Assembly (NCBI RefSeq): GCF_900536025.1
Contig: NZ_UNOZ01000003.1
Span: forward strand, 186,001 to 250,000
Source of the DNA: Pseudomonas reidholzensis
GTDB lineage: Bacteria > Pseudomonadota > Gammaproteobacteria > Pseudomonadales > Pseudomonadaceae
DNA length: 64,000 bases
Reading direction: 5' to 3'
Of the stretch, positions 8,047-17,059 are shown piece after piece (position 1 is the first letter of the stretch; each line of letters opens with the position of its first letter). Position numbers and translations under genes: made by a program. A model generated the notes under the pieces. The model was not told the DNA's origin and did not search any database. It saw only the letters and a list, made by a program, of their open reading frames with translations.

Positions 8047-9942
8047 ATGCCCACGACGTTTCAAGAGATCCCCCGCGAACGCCCGGTCACCCCGTTGCTG
8101 GACCGCGCCGACACGCCCGCCGGTTTGCGCCGGCTGGCCGAAGCCGACCTGGAGAACCTGGCCGACGAATTGCGCCAGGAGTTGCTCTACACCGTCGGCC
8201 AGACCGGTGGGCACTTTGGCGCCGGCCTCGGCGTCATCGAGCTGACAGTGGCCCTGCACTACGTCTTCGACACGCCGGACGACCGTCTGGTGTGGGACGT
8301 CGGCCATCAGGCCTACCCGCACAAGATCCTCACCGGCCGCCGCCAGCGCATGCTCAGCCTGCGCCAGAAGGACGGCATCGCCGCCTTCCCGCGGCGTGTC
8401 GAGAGCGAGTACGACACCTTTGGCGTCGGCCACTCGAGCACCTCGATCAGTGCCGCGCTGGGCATGGCCATCGCCGCCCGCCTGCAGAACAACCCGCGCA
8501 AGTCGATCGCGGTGATCGGTGACGGCGCACTGACCGCCGGCATGGCCTTCGAGGCGTTGAACCACGCCCAGGAAGTCAACGCCGACATGCTGGTGATCCT
8601 CAACGACAACGACATGTCGATCTCGCGCAACGTCGGCGGCCTGTCCAACTACCTGGCCAAGATCCTCTCCAGCCGCACCTACGCGAGCATGCGCGAAGGC
8701 AGCAAGAAGGTCCTCTCGCGCCTGCCCGGCGCGTGGGAAATCGCCCGTCGCACCGAAGAATACGCCAAGGGCATGCTGGTCCCCGGGACGCTGTTCGAAG
8801 AGCTCGGCTGGAACTACATCGGCCCGATCGATGGCCACGACCTGCCGACCCTGATCGCCACCCTACGCAACATGCGTGACCTCAAGGGCCCGCAGTTCCT
8901 GCATGTGGTGACCAAGAAGGGCAAGGGCTTCGCCCCGGCCGAGGTCGACCCGATCGGCTACCACGCCATCACCAAGCTGGAGCCCGCCGACAAGCCGGTG
9001 GCGCCCAAGCAGGCCAGCGGGCCGAAGTACTCGGCGGTGTTCGGTCAGTGGCTGTGCGACATGGCCGCCGCCGACAATCGCCTGGTGGGCATCACCCCGG
9101 CGATGAAGGAAGGCTCCGACCTGGTCGACTTCAGCGAACGTTATCCACAGCGCTACTTCGACGTGGCCATCGCCGAGCAGCACGCGGTGACCTTGGCTGC
9201 GGGCATGGCCTGTGAAGGCGCCAAGCCGGTGGTGGCGATCTATTCGACCTTCCTCCAGCGTGCCTACGACCAGCTGATCCACGACGTCGCGGTGCAGAAC
9301 CTCGATGTGCTGTTTGCGATTGACCGCGCCGGCCTGGTCGGCGAAGACGGCCCGACTCACGCGGGCAGCTACGACCTGTCGTACCTGCGCTGCATCCCCG
9401 GCATGCTGGTGATGACCCCGAGCGACGAGAACGAGCTGCGCAAGATGCTCAGCACCGGCCACCTGTACAACGGCCCGGCGGCAGTGCGCTACCCGCGCGG
9501 CACCGGCCCGAACGCACCGATCAGCGGTGATCTGCTGCCACTGGAAATCGGCAAGGGCGTAGTCCGTCGTCAAGGCGAGAAAGTCGCCTTGCTGGTGTTT
9601 GGCGTGCAGCTGGCCGAGGCCCTGCAAGTGGCCGAGCGGATCAACGCGACCGTGGTCGACATGCGTTTCGTCAAACCACTGGATGAAGCCTTGGTGCGTG
9701 AACTGGCCGCCAACCATGAGCTGCTGGTGACCCTCGAAGAGAACGCCATAATGGGCGGCGCGGGCGCGGCGGTGGGCGAGTTCCTGGCCAGCGAAGCGCT
9801 GCTCAAGCCGCTGTTGCACCTGGGCCTGCCGGACCTCTATGTCGAGCACGCCAAGCCTGCGCAGATGCTCGCCGAGTGCGGGCTGGATGCGCCGGGGATC
9901 GAAGCGTCGGTGCGCGCACGGATGGCCAAGCTCGGGCTCTGA
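8047..9942 (+). CDS. dxs: 1-deoxy-D-xylulose-5-phosphate synthase
   Basis: This thiamine-diphosphate enzyme joins pyruvate and glyceraldehyde 3-phosphate in the first step of the MEP isoprenoid pathway. The 631 residues include the N-terminal [14 protein letters not shown] and [13 protein letters not shown] blocks, the ThDP motif [17 protein letters not shown] to NDNDMS, and the transketolase middle domain [12 protein letters not shown]. The ATG at 8047 gives the length and start (MPTTFQE) normal for pseudomonads; an upstream in-frame ATG at 7984 would add 21 unlikely residues. Together with ispA it supplies polyprenyl precursors. Confidence 0.97.
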   Translation: MPTTFQEIPRERPVTPLLDRADTPAGLRRLAEADLENLADELRQELLYTVGQTGGHFGAGLGVIELTVALHYVFDTPDDRLVWDVGHQAYPHKILTGRRQRMLSLRQKDGIAAFPRRVESEYDTFGVGHSSTSISAALGMAIAARLQNNPRKSIAVIGDGALTAGMAFEALNHAQEVNADMLVILNDNDMSISRNVGGLSNYLAKILSSRTYASMREGSKKVLSRLPGAWEIARRTEEYAKGMLVPGTLFEELGWNYIGPIDGHDLPTLIATLRNMRDLKGPQFLHVVTKKGKGFAPAEVDPIGYHAITKLEPADKPVAPKQASGPKYSAVFGQWLCDMAAADNRLVGITPAMKEGSDLVDFSERYPQRYFDVAIAEQHAVTLAAGMACEGAKPVVAIYSTFLQRAYDQLIHDVAVQNLDVLFAIDRAGLVGEDGPTHAGSYDLSYLRCIPGMLVMTPSDENELRKMLSTGHLYNGPAAVRYPRGTGPNAPISGDLLPLEIGKGVVRRQGEKVALLVFGVQLAEALQVAERINATVVDMRFVKPLDEALVRELAANHELLVTLEENAIMGGAGAAVGEFLASEALLKPLLHLGLPDLYVEHAKPAQMLAECGLDAPGIEASVRARMAKLGL

Positions 9943-9952
9943 CGCCTGGGGC

Positions 9953-10765
9953 TTAGCTGGGCTCTGGCGCGCTCGCCTCGAGCAGCGCACAGAGCGTGGC
10001 GATAGCCTCGATCATCTGCCCGCTGGGGCGCTCCAGGCCCTTGTCCGGCACCACCAGCAGGTGCTTGCCGGCCGTCGCGCGCAGCCGGGGCCAGGCCTTC
10101 CAGGCCTGCAACTGCGCCTCGTCACCCGCCAGGATCACCTCGGGGTCACGCGCCAACACCGACTCGACGCTCACCAGCGGGGCTGGTTGCGGCAGGTCAG
10201 CAAACACATTGCGCGCGCCACAGACGGTCAGTGCGTCGCTGACGATCTGCTGCCCACCCAAGGTATACAACGGCGTGTCCCAGACCTGGTAGAACACCGT
10301 CAGCGGCCGCTCGCGCCGATAGCGCTCGCGCAGCCCTTGCAGGCGCTCACGCAAGCCGGCCACGTAACCTCTGCCCTGCTCCGCTCGGCCCACACGCACC
10401 GCGATGGCTTCGATGTGTTCGAGCGATTGCGCGAGGCTGCTGGCTTCAGCGCTGAAGGTGGCAATGCCCAAGCGGCGCAATTGATCGCGCTGCGCTGCGG
10501 CGACGCTGCCCGGCCAGAGCAACAGCAGGTCTGGCTTGAGGCTGAGCAGCCGCTCCATGTCCAGCTGGCCATGGCGCCCCACTGACGGCAACTGCGCCAA
10601 CGCCGCCGGCCGTTCGCCGCCATCGAGCACGCCCACCAGCAGGTCATCGGCCTGCAGTTCGAGCATGATTTCAGTCATCGAGGGGGCCAGGCTGACCACC
10701 CGCAACGGCTCAGCGGCACGCACGCCACAGGCGATCAGCAGCAACAGGCAGCAGAAGACGCGCAT
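9953..10765 (-). CDS. BtuF-like cobalamin/corrinoid ABC transporter binding protein
   Basis: The 270-residue product has a cleavable signal (hydrophobic core LLLLIACGVRA, then AEP) and the helical-backbone binding-protein pattern VVSLAPSMTEIMLELQADD, GRHGQLDMERLLSLKPDLLL and QIVSDALTVCGARNVF. This matches the BtuF/HutB/FhuD class that captures vitamin B12, heme or iron chelates in the periplasm. BtuF is the best fit, since a SMTEIMLEL-type N-terminus is common in it. No BtuC or BtuD genes adjoin, so it must use a permease encoded elsewhere. It overlaps the preceding membrane-protein gene by one base pair of ATGA and ends convergent with dxs, 10 bases away. Confidence 0.8.
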   Translation of the reverse strand: MRVFCCLLLLIACGVRAAEPLRVVSLAPSMTEIMLELQADDLLVGVLDGGERPAALAQLPSVGRHGQLDMERLLSLKPDLLLLWPGSVAAAQRDQLRRLGIATFSAEASSLAQSLEHIEAIAVRVGRAEQGRGYVAGLRERLQGLRERYRRERPLTVFYQVWDTPLYTLGGQQIVSDALTVCGARNVFADLPQPAPLVSVESVLARDPEVILAGDEAQLQAWKAWPRLRATAGKHLLVVPDKGLERPSGQMIEAIATLCALLEASAPEPS

Positions 10766-11184
10766 CAGCCCAGCTGGCGCGGAATACGATAGAGGTAGAG
10801 CAGCACGACCGTGGACAAGGCCATGAGGACCTGCGCCACCGCCTCCAGCCCGACCAGCACTGACAACGCGGCGACCCAGGCGGGCAGGCAGGCATAGACC
10901 ATGGCGAGGCGGCGCACCCGCGCCAACTCGATCCAGGCCGCCGGCTCTTCCGCCGTGCCGAGCACCTTGGAAGTGGCGATCAACGCCCGCTTGTAGGCGC
11001 CGAAGCGCGGCAGGCTGAGAAACATGCTGGCGGCGCCGGCGATGAACAGCGGCATCGCCAACACCGGGATCAAACCCTCGCCGCCACCAAAGGCCCAGGC
11101 CATCACCGGCAGCGGCAACAGGCCGACCGCCAGGTACTGCCACCAGGCCAGGGCCAAGCGCCGCTTGACCTCGCCTCGGGTCAC
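10765..11184 (-). CDS. Small inner-membrane protein, four predicted helices
   Basis: I do not recognise a named family. The 139 residues form about four hydrophobic helices ([60 protein letters not shown], and [20 protein letters not shown]) with arginine-rich loops. The start is taken as the GTG at 11182-11184, which overlaps the ribA stop (GTGA) and is read as coupled; its own end overlaps the BtuF-like gene in the same way. The tight ribA-membrane protein-btuF order suggests a joint transcript, possibly linking cofactor synthesis and uptake, but this is only inference. Confidence 0.75.
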   Translation of the reverse strand: MTRGEVKRRLALAWWQYLAVGLLPLPVMAWAFGGGEGLIPVLAMPLFIAGAASMFLSLPRFGAYKRALIATSKVLGTAEEPAAWIELARVRRLAMVYACLPAWVAALSVLVGLEAVAQVLMALSTVVLLYLYRIPRQLG

Positions 11185-11798
11185 GCCTGAGGCACCTCGC
11201 CCTGGTGCTCGGTGCCCATCATGTGGCCGAGCTTGCCGGCCTTGGTGGCCAGGTAAAGACGGTTGTGCGGGTTGTGGCCGGTGTGCAGCGGCACGCGCTC
11301 GGCCACGTTGATGCCCATGCTGGTCAGCGCCTTGACCTTGCGCGGGTTGTTGGTCATCAGGCGCAGGGCCTTGATACCCAGGTGCTCGAGCATCGGCAGG
11401 CACATGGCGTAGTCACGCTGGTCGGCGGCGAAGCCCAGGCGCTCGTTGGCCTCGACGGTATCGGCGCCACCGTCCTGCAGCTCGTAGGCGCGGATCTTGT
11501 TCAGCAGGCCGATGCCACGGCCTTCCTGACGCAGGTACAGCAACACGCCACGGCCTTCGCGGGCGATGGCCTGGAGCGCGGCTTCCAGCTGCGAGCCGCA
11601 GTCGCAACGCTGGCTGAACAAGGCATCACCGGTCAGGCACTCGGAATGCAGGCGCCCGAGCACCGGTTCGCCGTCTGCGATATCACCCAGGCTGAGCACC
11701 ACGTGCTCACGGCCGGTGGCTTCGTCAAGAAAGCCATGCATGGTGAAGGTCGCGAAGGGCGTCGGGAGTTTCGAAGCGGCAACAAAGACGACGGGCAC
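11181..11798 (-). CDS. ribA: GTP cyclohydrolase II
   Basis: This 205-residue zinc enzyme opens GTP to the pyrimidine that starts riboflavin synthesis. The zinc site is intact in [20 protein letters not shown], and the [19 protein letters not shown] and [16 protein letters not shown] blocks are present. The start is set at the GTG of 11796-11798 because AGGAG lies six bases before it; another in-frame GTG at 11829 lies only a few bases from the expected transcription start, given a TACAAT -10-like hexamer at 11840-11845. The protein is probably essential for riboflavin synthesis because the RibA half of RibBA in this window lacks the cysteines. Confidence 0.96.
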   Translation of the reverse strand: MPVVFVAASKLPTPFATFTMHGFLDEATGREHVVLSLGDIADGEPVLGRLHSECLTGDALFSQRCDCGSQLEAALQAIAREGRGVLLYLRQEGRGIGLLNKIRAYELQDGGADTVEANERLGFAADQRDYAMCLPMLEHLGIKALRLMTNNPRKVKALTSMGINVAERVPLHTGHNPHNRLYLATKAGKLGHMMGTEHQGEVPQA

Positions 11799-11929
11799 GT
11801 TGTGCTCCTGATAAGTAACTTGGAATTTCACGTGGGGCGATTGTATCAGCAGGCTCGCGTGCGTGCGCAGGCTGAATATCGCGACTCAAGATCGAAAAGT
11901 TCGATGCTTATTGGAGAATGTGCCGGCGG

Positions 11930-12679
11930 TCAATGCGGCCGGCTGTCCGCGGCAAACGGATAAGGCTGTTGCCAACGCTCGAAGATCGCCTTCAACTCGC
12001 CATTGCGCACCAGCACTTCCATGCGCTGGTCGAACAACGCACTCAGCGCCTTGCCCTGCTCATTGCGGGCAAATGCCAGGTACAGCGGCAACTCGGCGAC
12101 ATGCGTGCGGCGAAAGCGTGCCGGCTCAGGCGACTGCCCTTGCACGTACTCGACTTCGGTCAAGGCATCAATGTAGAAGTCCACGCGCTCATGCTCGAGC
12201 ATCGGCAGGATACCCTCGCGGCGCTGGATTTCACGGTACTGGCGGACATTCGGCAAATAGCTGGCGTAGTTGTAGCCACGCACCCAGGCCAAGCGGTACT
12301 GGCCGATGTTCTCGGCCGTCGGCACGGGCTTGCTGGCCAGGCCCAGCGCGTAGATGTGGTCCATGTCGAAGTGCCAGCGCGGGTAGAGATTGTCTGTGCT
12401 CTCATCCTTGTACGACCCGACCCAGGCATCCGCCTCGCCACGCTTGACCAGGCCCACAGCGCGGCTATACGGCGCAGCCTGCAGCGAGACCTTGACCCCG
12501 GCGGGCTCGAACACCTTGCGCAAGACGTCCCAGGCCAGGCCCGTGCCGTCAGCGTTGGTGTAGTCGAGCCACTCCTCGCTGACCAGGTGAACCTGCGCCG
12601 GACGCACCGGCGCGGCAGCCATCGCTGCACTGCCGCCGAGCAGCAGTACCATCGCCAGCAACGCAGTCCTCACGCCCAT
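11930..12679 (-). CDS. Periplasmic amino-acid-type solute-binding protein (SBP_bac_3)
   Basis: The 249 residues start with a signal peptide (LLAMVLLLGGSAAMAA) and continue as a type 3 solute-binding fold: GLAWDVLRKVFEPAGVKV, AVGLVKRGEADAWVGSY, and GELKAIFERW near the end. Such proteins bind polar amino acids or act as sensory periplasmic proteins. No ABC permease or ATPase adjoins; the gene follows pgpA by 15 bases and may be the last member of the nrdR-rib-nus-thi-pgp series. The ligand cannot be deduced. Confidence 0.82.
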   Translation of the reverse strand: MGVRTALLAMVLLLGGSAAMAAAPVRPAQVHLVSEEWLDYTNADGTGLAWDVLRKVFEPAGVKVSLQAAPYSRAVGLVKRGEADAWVGSYKDESTDNLYPRWHFDMDHIYALGLASKPVPTAENIGQYRLAWVRGYNYASYLPNVRQYREIQRREGILPMLEHERVDFYIDALTEVEYVQGQSPEPARFRRTHVAELPLYLAFARNEQGKALSALFDQRMEVLVRNGELKAIFERWQQPYPFAADSRPH

Positions 12680-12694
12680 CTAACGCTCCCTGTA

Positions 12695-13198
12695 TCAGGC
12701 AACCGCCCAGACCAGCACCTGCATGCCCAGCCAGGCGAACACGCCCGCGAGGACATCGTCGAGCATGATCCCCACTCCGCCATGCACATGCTTGTCGATC
12801 CAGCGGATCGGCCAAGGCTTGAGTATGTCGAAGAAGCGGAACATCAGGAACCCTGCCAGCAGCCATTGCCACCCTTCCGGCACCAGCCAGAGGGTGATCC
12901 ACATGCCGACCATCTCGTCCCAGACAATGCCCTCATGGTCGTGCACGCGCAAGTCGTTGGCAACCTTGCCGCACAGCCAGAAGCCGAACAGCATGGTCAC
13001 CCCGAGCAGCAGCCAGTAGCCCCAGTCGGGCAGCATCTGCCACAACGGAATGAACGGCAGCGCCACCAGCGAGCCCCAGGTACCGGGGGCCTTGGGCAAG
13101 GTGCCAGAGCCGAAGCCAAAGGCGATGAAGTGCCACGGGTTGCGCCAGACCGAGGGCGGAACGAACTCCGCAGGCACCTGGTTGGGGTGGTCGGTCAC
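12695..13198 (-). CDS. pgpA: Phosphatidylglycerophosphatase A
   Basis: This 167-residue inner-membrane enzyme removes phosphate from phosphatidylglycerol phosphate to give phosphatidylglycerol. GFGSGTLPKAPGTWGSLVAL near the N-terminus, the middle EMVGMWITLW helix and DVLAGVFAWLG near the end are family features, with the acidic D/E residues that bind magnesium. The start overlaps the thiL stop by four bases. The thiL-pgpA neighbourhood is conserved in many gammaproteobacteria. Confidence 0.95.
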   Translation of the reverse strand: MTDHPNQVPAEFVPPSVWRNPWHFIAFGFGSGTLPKAPGTWGSLVALPFIPLWQMLPDWGYWLLLGVTMLFGFWLCGKVANDLRVHDHEGIVWDEMVGMWITLWLVPEGWQWLLAGFLMFRFFDILKPWPIRWIDKHVHGGVGIMLDDVLAGVFAWLGMQVLVWAVA

Positions 13199-14160
13199 GG
13201 TGTCTCCCTAAAGTGTTGATAGCCCCGCTGCTGCGGGGTGATGTCCTGGCCCTGCGGGTCGCGCAGGCTGACCCCCTCGCCGTCGAGCGCGCGCCCGATG
13301 ACATGGAACGGCACGCCGCTGGCGCGCAGGGATGAAAGCTGTGCTGGCGGCAAGGTAAACGCCAGCACATAGTCGTCGCCACCGGTCAGCGCCGCGTGGC
13401 GGGCAGCCTCGACGCCGAGAAAGCCCTCCAGCGCAGGTGACACGGGCACCTCGGCCAGGTTCACCTCGAGCGCCAGCCCAGAGGCCTTGGCGATGTGGCC
13501 ACAGTCGGCCAGCAGGCCATCGGAGATATCCAGTGCTGCCGTGGCCTTGCCGCGCAGGGCCTGGCCAAGGGCGAACTGCGGCGAAGGCGACCAGTAATGG
13601 GCCAGCAACGGCGCACTCAGGCCAGCCTCGGCCTGACGCTCGCCGAGCACCAGTGGCAAGGCGCCGGCGGCATTGCCCAGCGCGCCGCCGACGCACAACA
13701 GATCGCCCGCCCGCGCACCCGCGCGCAGCAGTGCCTGCCCAGCCGGAACCCGGCCAAACACGGTCATGGTGATACTCAGGGGGCCGCGGGTGGTGTCGCC
13801 GCCAATCAGGCTCAGGCCACAGTGTCGGGCCATGCGGTCGAGGCCCTCGGCATAGGCTTGCAGCCACGCCGCGCTGACCTCGGGCAAGGTCAGTGCGAGG
13901 GTGAAGCCGATGGGCGTGGCGCCCATCGCCGCCAGGTCGCTGGCGGCTACGGCCAGCGAGCGCTGGCCGAGCAGCAGCGGGTCGCAGACATGCGGAAAAT
14001 GCACGCCGGCGACCAAGGTATCGGTGGACACCGCCAGCCGTTCACCGGCGGGCACGTCCAGCAGGGCGCAGTCGTCGCCGATCCCCAATGCCACGCCTTC
14101 GCCACCCTGCGCACAGGGCGCGGCAGCGAAGTAATGACGGATCAGCTCGAACTCACCCAT
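13195..14160 (-). CDS. thiL: Thiamine-monophosphate kinase
   Basis: The 321-residue enzyme phosphorylates thiamine monophosphate to the active cofactor thiamine diphosphate, which Dxs in this window needs. Visible landmarks are FELIRHYFA, GIGDDCALLDVPAG with the magnesium-binding aspartates, VSTDTLVAGVHFP, and the late ALDISDGLLADCGHIAKAS and TGGDDYVLAF blocks. It belongs to the AIR-synthase-like fold. The gene sits 17 bases after nusB and overlaps pgpA by four bases. Confidence 0.96.
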   Translation of the reverse strand: MGEFELIRHYFAAAPCAQGGEGVALGIGDDCALLDVPAGERLAVSTDTLVAGVHFPHVCDPLLLGQRSLAVAASDLAAMGATPIGFTLALTLPEVSAAWLQAYAEGLDRMARHCGLSLIGGDTTRGPLSITMTVFGRVPAGQALLRAGARAGDLLCVGGALGNAAGALPLVLGERQAEAGLSAPLLAHYWSPSPQFALGQALRGKATAALDISDGLLADCGHIAKASGLALEVNLAEVPVSPALEGFLGVEAARHAALTGGDDYVLAFTLPPAQLSSLRASGVPFHVIGRALDGEGVSLRDPQGQDITPQQRGYQHFRETP

Positions 14161-14177
14161 GGCTCGTCAGCGCCTGA

Positions 14178-14678
14178 TCAGCGCTTGTACGCCTTGACTT
14201 CCGCTTCGCGCAGACGCGGAGCGAGCTTGTCCAGGACACCGTTGACGAACTTGTGGCCGTCGGTGGCGCCGTAGATCTTGGCCAGCTCGACGCCTTCGTT
14301 GATGACCACGCGGTACGGCACGTCAGCACGCATCATGAACTCCCAGGTGGACAGGCGCAGAACCGCCAGTTCGACCGGGTCGAGTTCTTCCAGCGGGGTG
14401 TCCAGGCACGGCTTCAGGGCTTCGTCGATTTCGCCCTTCTTGGCCGGGACCCCATGCAGGATCTCGCGGAAGTAGGCGCCATCGATGTCGGCGAAATCGT
14501 TGTCGACCCGGAACTGCGCCTCGACCTCGTTCAACGAGTGCCGGGCCATGTGCCACTGGTAGAGGGCCTGGGTCGCGAGCTTGCGGGCTTCGCGGCGCTT
14601 GGCGCTCTTCGAGGGCTTGCCGGCATCCGCAGGTTTTGGATCGCGCGGGTTGAAACGATCGCTTTCGTCGCTAATCAC
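14178..14678 (-). CDS. nusB: Transcription antitermination factor NusB
   Basis: NusB binds the boxA RNA with S10 (NusE) and supports antitermination of rRNA operons. The 166 residues have a basic N-terminal stretch ([18 protein letters not shown]) leading into the helical core, and [20 protein letters not shown] then VNGVLDKLA at the C-terminus, which are diagnostic. It overlaps ribH by four bases, the usual ribH-nusB coupling. Confidence 0.97.
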   Translation of the reverse strand: MISDESDRFNPRDPKPADAGKPSKSAKRREARKLATQALYQWHMARHSLNEVEAQFRVDNDFADIDGAYFREILHGVPAKKGEIDEALKPCLDTPLEELDPVELAVLRLSTWEFMMRADVPYRVVINEGVELAKIYGATDGHKFVNGVLDKLAPRLREAEVKAYKR

Positions 14679-15151
14679 TTGGCCTCCAACTGCGCCAGCA
14701 GGCTGACCATTTCCAGGGCGGACAGTGCAGCTTCAGCACCTTTGTTGCCAGCCTTGGTGCCGGAACGCTCGATGGCTTGCTCGATGGAGTCGACGGTCAG
14801 GACGCCGAAGGCCACCGGAACACCGAACTCCATGGACACCTGGGCCAGGCCCTTGGTGCATTCGCCCGCTACGTATTCGAAGTGCGGGGTACCACCACGG
14901 ATCACTGCGCCCAGGGCGATGATCGCGTCGTAGGTGCCTTGTTGGGCGACCTTCTGTGCCACCAGCGGGATCTCGAAGGCGCCCGGGGCACGGATGATGG
15001 TGATGTCGCTTTCGCTGACGCCATGGCGTACCAGGGCATCAACGGCACCGCTCACCAGGCTTTCGACGACGAAGCTGTTGAAGCGGCCAACCACCAAAGC
15101 ATAGCGACCTTTGGGGGCGATGAAGGTACCTTCGATGGTCTTCAGGGTCAT
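14675..15151 (-). CDS. ribH: 6,7-dimethyl-8-ribityllumazine synthase
   Basis: This 158-residue enzyme condenses the RibB product with 5-amino-6-ribitylaminouracil to give lumazine, the substrate of riboflavin synthase. [17 protein letters not shown], the [15 protein letters not shown] phosphate/substrate segment and [19 protein letters not shown] are intact. It assembles into pentamer-based shells in the cytoplasm. A hairpin lies in the 90-base gap to ribBA. Confidence 0.98.
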   Translation of the reverse strand: MTLKTIEGTFIAPKGRYALVVGRFNSFVVESLVSGAVDALVRHGVSESDITIIRAPGAFEIPLVAQKVAQQGTYDAIIALGAVIRGGTPHFEYVAGECTKGLAQVSMEFGVPVAFGVLTVDSIEQAIERSGTKAGNKGAEAALSALEMVSLLAQLEAK

Positions 15152-15176
15152 TCCGGTGTTCTCATTTTAAAGAGCG

Positions 15177-15195
15177 AGGCCGCCCTAGGCGGCCT
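15177..15195 (-). terminator. Hairpin between ribBA and ribH (attenuator candidate)
   Basis: AGGCCGCC (15177-15184) and GGCGGCCT (15188-15195) form a perfect 8-base stem around CTA. On the minus strand it is followed by CGCTCTTTAAAAT, a weak T-rich tail. It could partly reduce readthrough from ribBA into ribH-nusB-thiL-pgpA, or mark an RNA-processing point. Confidence 0.4.
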
Positions 15196-15241
15196 GCAGG
15201 AGGGTTTGGACACGAGCGTCAGGGCAATCAGCGCGCCTGTG

Positions 15242-16333
15242 TCACTCGGAGGGCACGTATTCTACAACTTCCAGATCGAATCCGGATATCGCATTGAACT
15301 TCATCGGCGAGCTCATCAGGCGCATCTTGCGCACGCCGAGGTCACGCAGGATCTGCGAACCGGCGCCCACCGTGCTGTAGGTGCTCGGCGTCTTGACCTG
15401 GGTTTCGCCCGCGCTTTCGCGGATATGCGCCAGCACCACGTCGCCGTCCAGCGGATGGCCCAGCAGCAGGACCACGCCGCTGCCGGCCTCGGCCACGGCG
15501 CTCATCGCGGCGCGCAGGCTCCAGCGGCCGGGCTGCTTGACCATCAGCAGGTCGCGCAGCGGGTCCATGTTGTGCACCCGCACCAGGGTCGGTTGCTCGG
15601 CGCAGATGTTGCCCAGGGTCAGGGCCATGTGCACGTCGCCCTCCACCGAATCACGGTAGGTGACCAGGTTGAACTGGCCCAGCTCGCTGTCCAGCGGCTG
15701 CTCGGAAACCCGCTGAACGGTACGTTCGTGGATCATCCGGTAGTGGATCAGGTCGGCGATGGTGCCGATCTTCAGGCCGTGCTCGGCGGCGAACACTTCA
15801 AGCTCGGCGCGACGCGACATGGTGCCGTCGTCGTTCATCACTTCGCAGATCACCCCGCTCGGCTCGAAACCGGCCATGCGCGCCAGGTCGCAAGCTGCCT
15901 CGGTGTGGCCGGCACGGGCCAGGGTGCCGCCCGGCTGGGCCATCAGCGGGAAGATATGCCCCGGGCTGACGATGTCGTCAGCCTTGGCGTCCTTGGCCGA
16001 GGCGGCCTGCACGGTGCGCGCGCGGTCGGCGGCGGAGATGCCGGTGGTCACACCTTCGGCGGCTTCGATCGACACGGTGAACTTGGTGCCGAAGCCCGAG
16101 CCGTTGCGTGGTGCCATCAAGGGCAGCTTGAGGGTCTCGCAGCGCTCACGGCTCATCGGCATGCAGATCAGGCCACGGGCGTGCTTGGCCATGAAGTTGA
16201 TGTGCTCGGCCTGGCAGCACTCGGCGGCCATGATGATGTCGCCTTCGTTCTCGCGGTCTTCGTCATCCATGAGGATGACCATCTTGCCCTGGCGGATGTC
16301 TTCCACCAGCTCTTCAATACTGTTGAGCGCCAC
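15242..16333 (-). CDS. ribBA: RibBA-type protein: active RibB half, degenerate GTP cyclohydrolase II half
   Basis: The N-terminal ~200 residues are a complete DHBP synthase with DDEDRENEGDIIMAAE and RAGHTEAACDLARMAG. The C-terminal ~160 residues align with GTP cyclohydrolase II (ELGQFNLVTYRD, VRVHNMDPLRDLL) but the zinc-binding C-x10-C-x-C pattern is absent: the region reads NMDPLRDLLMVKQPGRW with no cysteine. So the second half should not hydrolyse GTP and may be structural or regulatory, as in the proteins called RibBX. It lies between ribE and ribH. A separate ribA and a riboswitch-controlled ribB are in the same window. Confidence 0.95.
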   Translation of the reverse strand: MALNSIEELVEDIRQGKMVILMDDEDRENEGDIIMAAECCQAEHINFMAKHARGLICMPMSRERCETLKLPLMAPRNGSGFGTKFTVSIEAAEGVTTGISAADRARTVQAASAKDAKADDIVSPGHIFPLMAQPGGTLARAGHTEAACDLARMAGFEPSGVICEVMNDDGTMSRRAELEVFAAEHGLKIGTIADLIHYRMIHERTVQRVSEQPLDSELGQFNLVTYRDSVEGDVHMALTLGNICAEQPTLVRVHNMDPLRDLLMVKQPGRWSLRAAMSAVAEAGSGVVLLLGHPLDGDVVLAHIRESAGETQVKTPSTYSTVGAGSQILRDLGVRKMRLMSSPMKFNAISGFDLEVVEYVPSE

Positions 16334-16351
16334 GCGGCACCCCCTTCTCGA

Positions 16352-17017
16352 TCAGGATTTCAGGTAGCCGTTGGCGGCCAGGAAGCTTTCGGTGATGCTA
16401 CTGCCCTTGCTCGGTTCGGCAGCCTTGTCACCCAGCAGCAGACGCTCCAGGTAACGTGCCAGCAGGTCGACCTCAAGGTTCACCCGACGCCCTGGGCGGT
16501 AGTCGGCCATGATGGTTTCGGACAGGGTGTGCGGGACGATGGTCAGCTCGAATTCGGCGCCATCGACCACGTTGACCGTCAGGCTGGTGCCGTCGACGGT
16601 GATCGAGCCCTTGTGGGCGATGTACTTGGCCAGCGCCTTGGGTGCGCGCACGCGGAACTGGATAGCGCGGGCGTTATCGCTGCGCGAGATGATTTCGCCG
16701 ACACCGTCGACATGGCCGCTGACCAGGTGACCGCCGAGGCGGGTGGTCGGGGTCAGGGCCTTTTCCAGGTTGACCGGGCTGCCGCTCTTCAGGTCGATGA
16801 AGGCCGTGCACTCGAGGGTCTCGCGGCTGACGTCGGCCCAGAAGCCGTCGCCAGGCAGCTCGACGGCGGTCAGGCAGACGCCGTTGACGGCAATGCTGTC
16901 GCCCAGCTTGACGTCGCCCAGGTCGAGTTTGCCGGTGTGCACGTAGACGCGCACGTCGCCGCCTTTGGGCGTCAGGCTACGGATGGTGCCGATGGATTCG
17001 ATGATGCCGGTGAACAT
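16352..17017 (-). CDS. ribE: Riboflavin synthase alpha subunit
   Basis: The 221-residue enzyme dismutates two lumazine molecules to riboflavin and the pyrimidine that is reused. It contains the two homologous lumazine-binding halves: MFTGIIESIGTI with DSIAVNGVCLTAVEL in the first, and GHVDGVGEI with GSITVDGTSLTVNVV in the second. It is 42 bases after ribD and 18 before ribBA, in the rib cluster order ribD-ribE-ribBA-ribH. It is called ribC in some nomenclatures. Confidence 0.97.
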   Translation of the reverse strand: MFTGIIESIGTIRSLTPKGGDVRVYVHTGKLDLGDVKLGDSIAVNGVCLTAVELPGDGFWADVSRETLECTAFIDLKSGSPVNLEKALTPTTRLGGHLVSGHVDGVGEIISRSDNARAIQFRVRAPKALAKYIAHKGSITVDGTSLTVNVVDGAEFELTIVPHTLSETIMADYRPGRRVNLEVDLLARYLERLLLGDKAAEPSKGSSITESFLAANGYLKS

Positions 17018-17059
17018 GGATTTATCCTCGGAAACAGGGCTGCGCAGGCAAGCCAGGCA

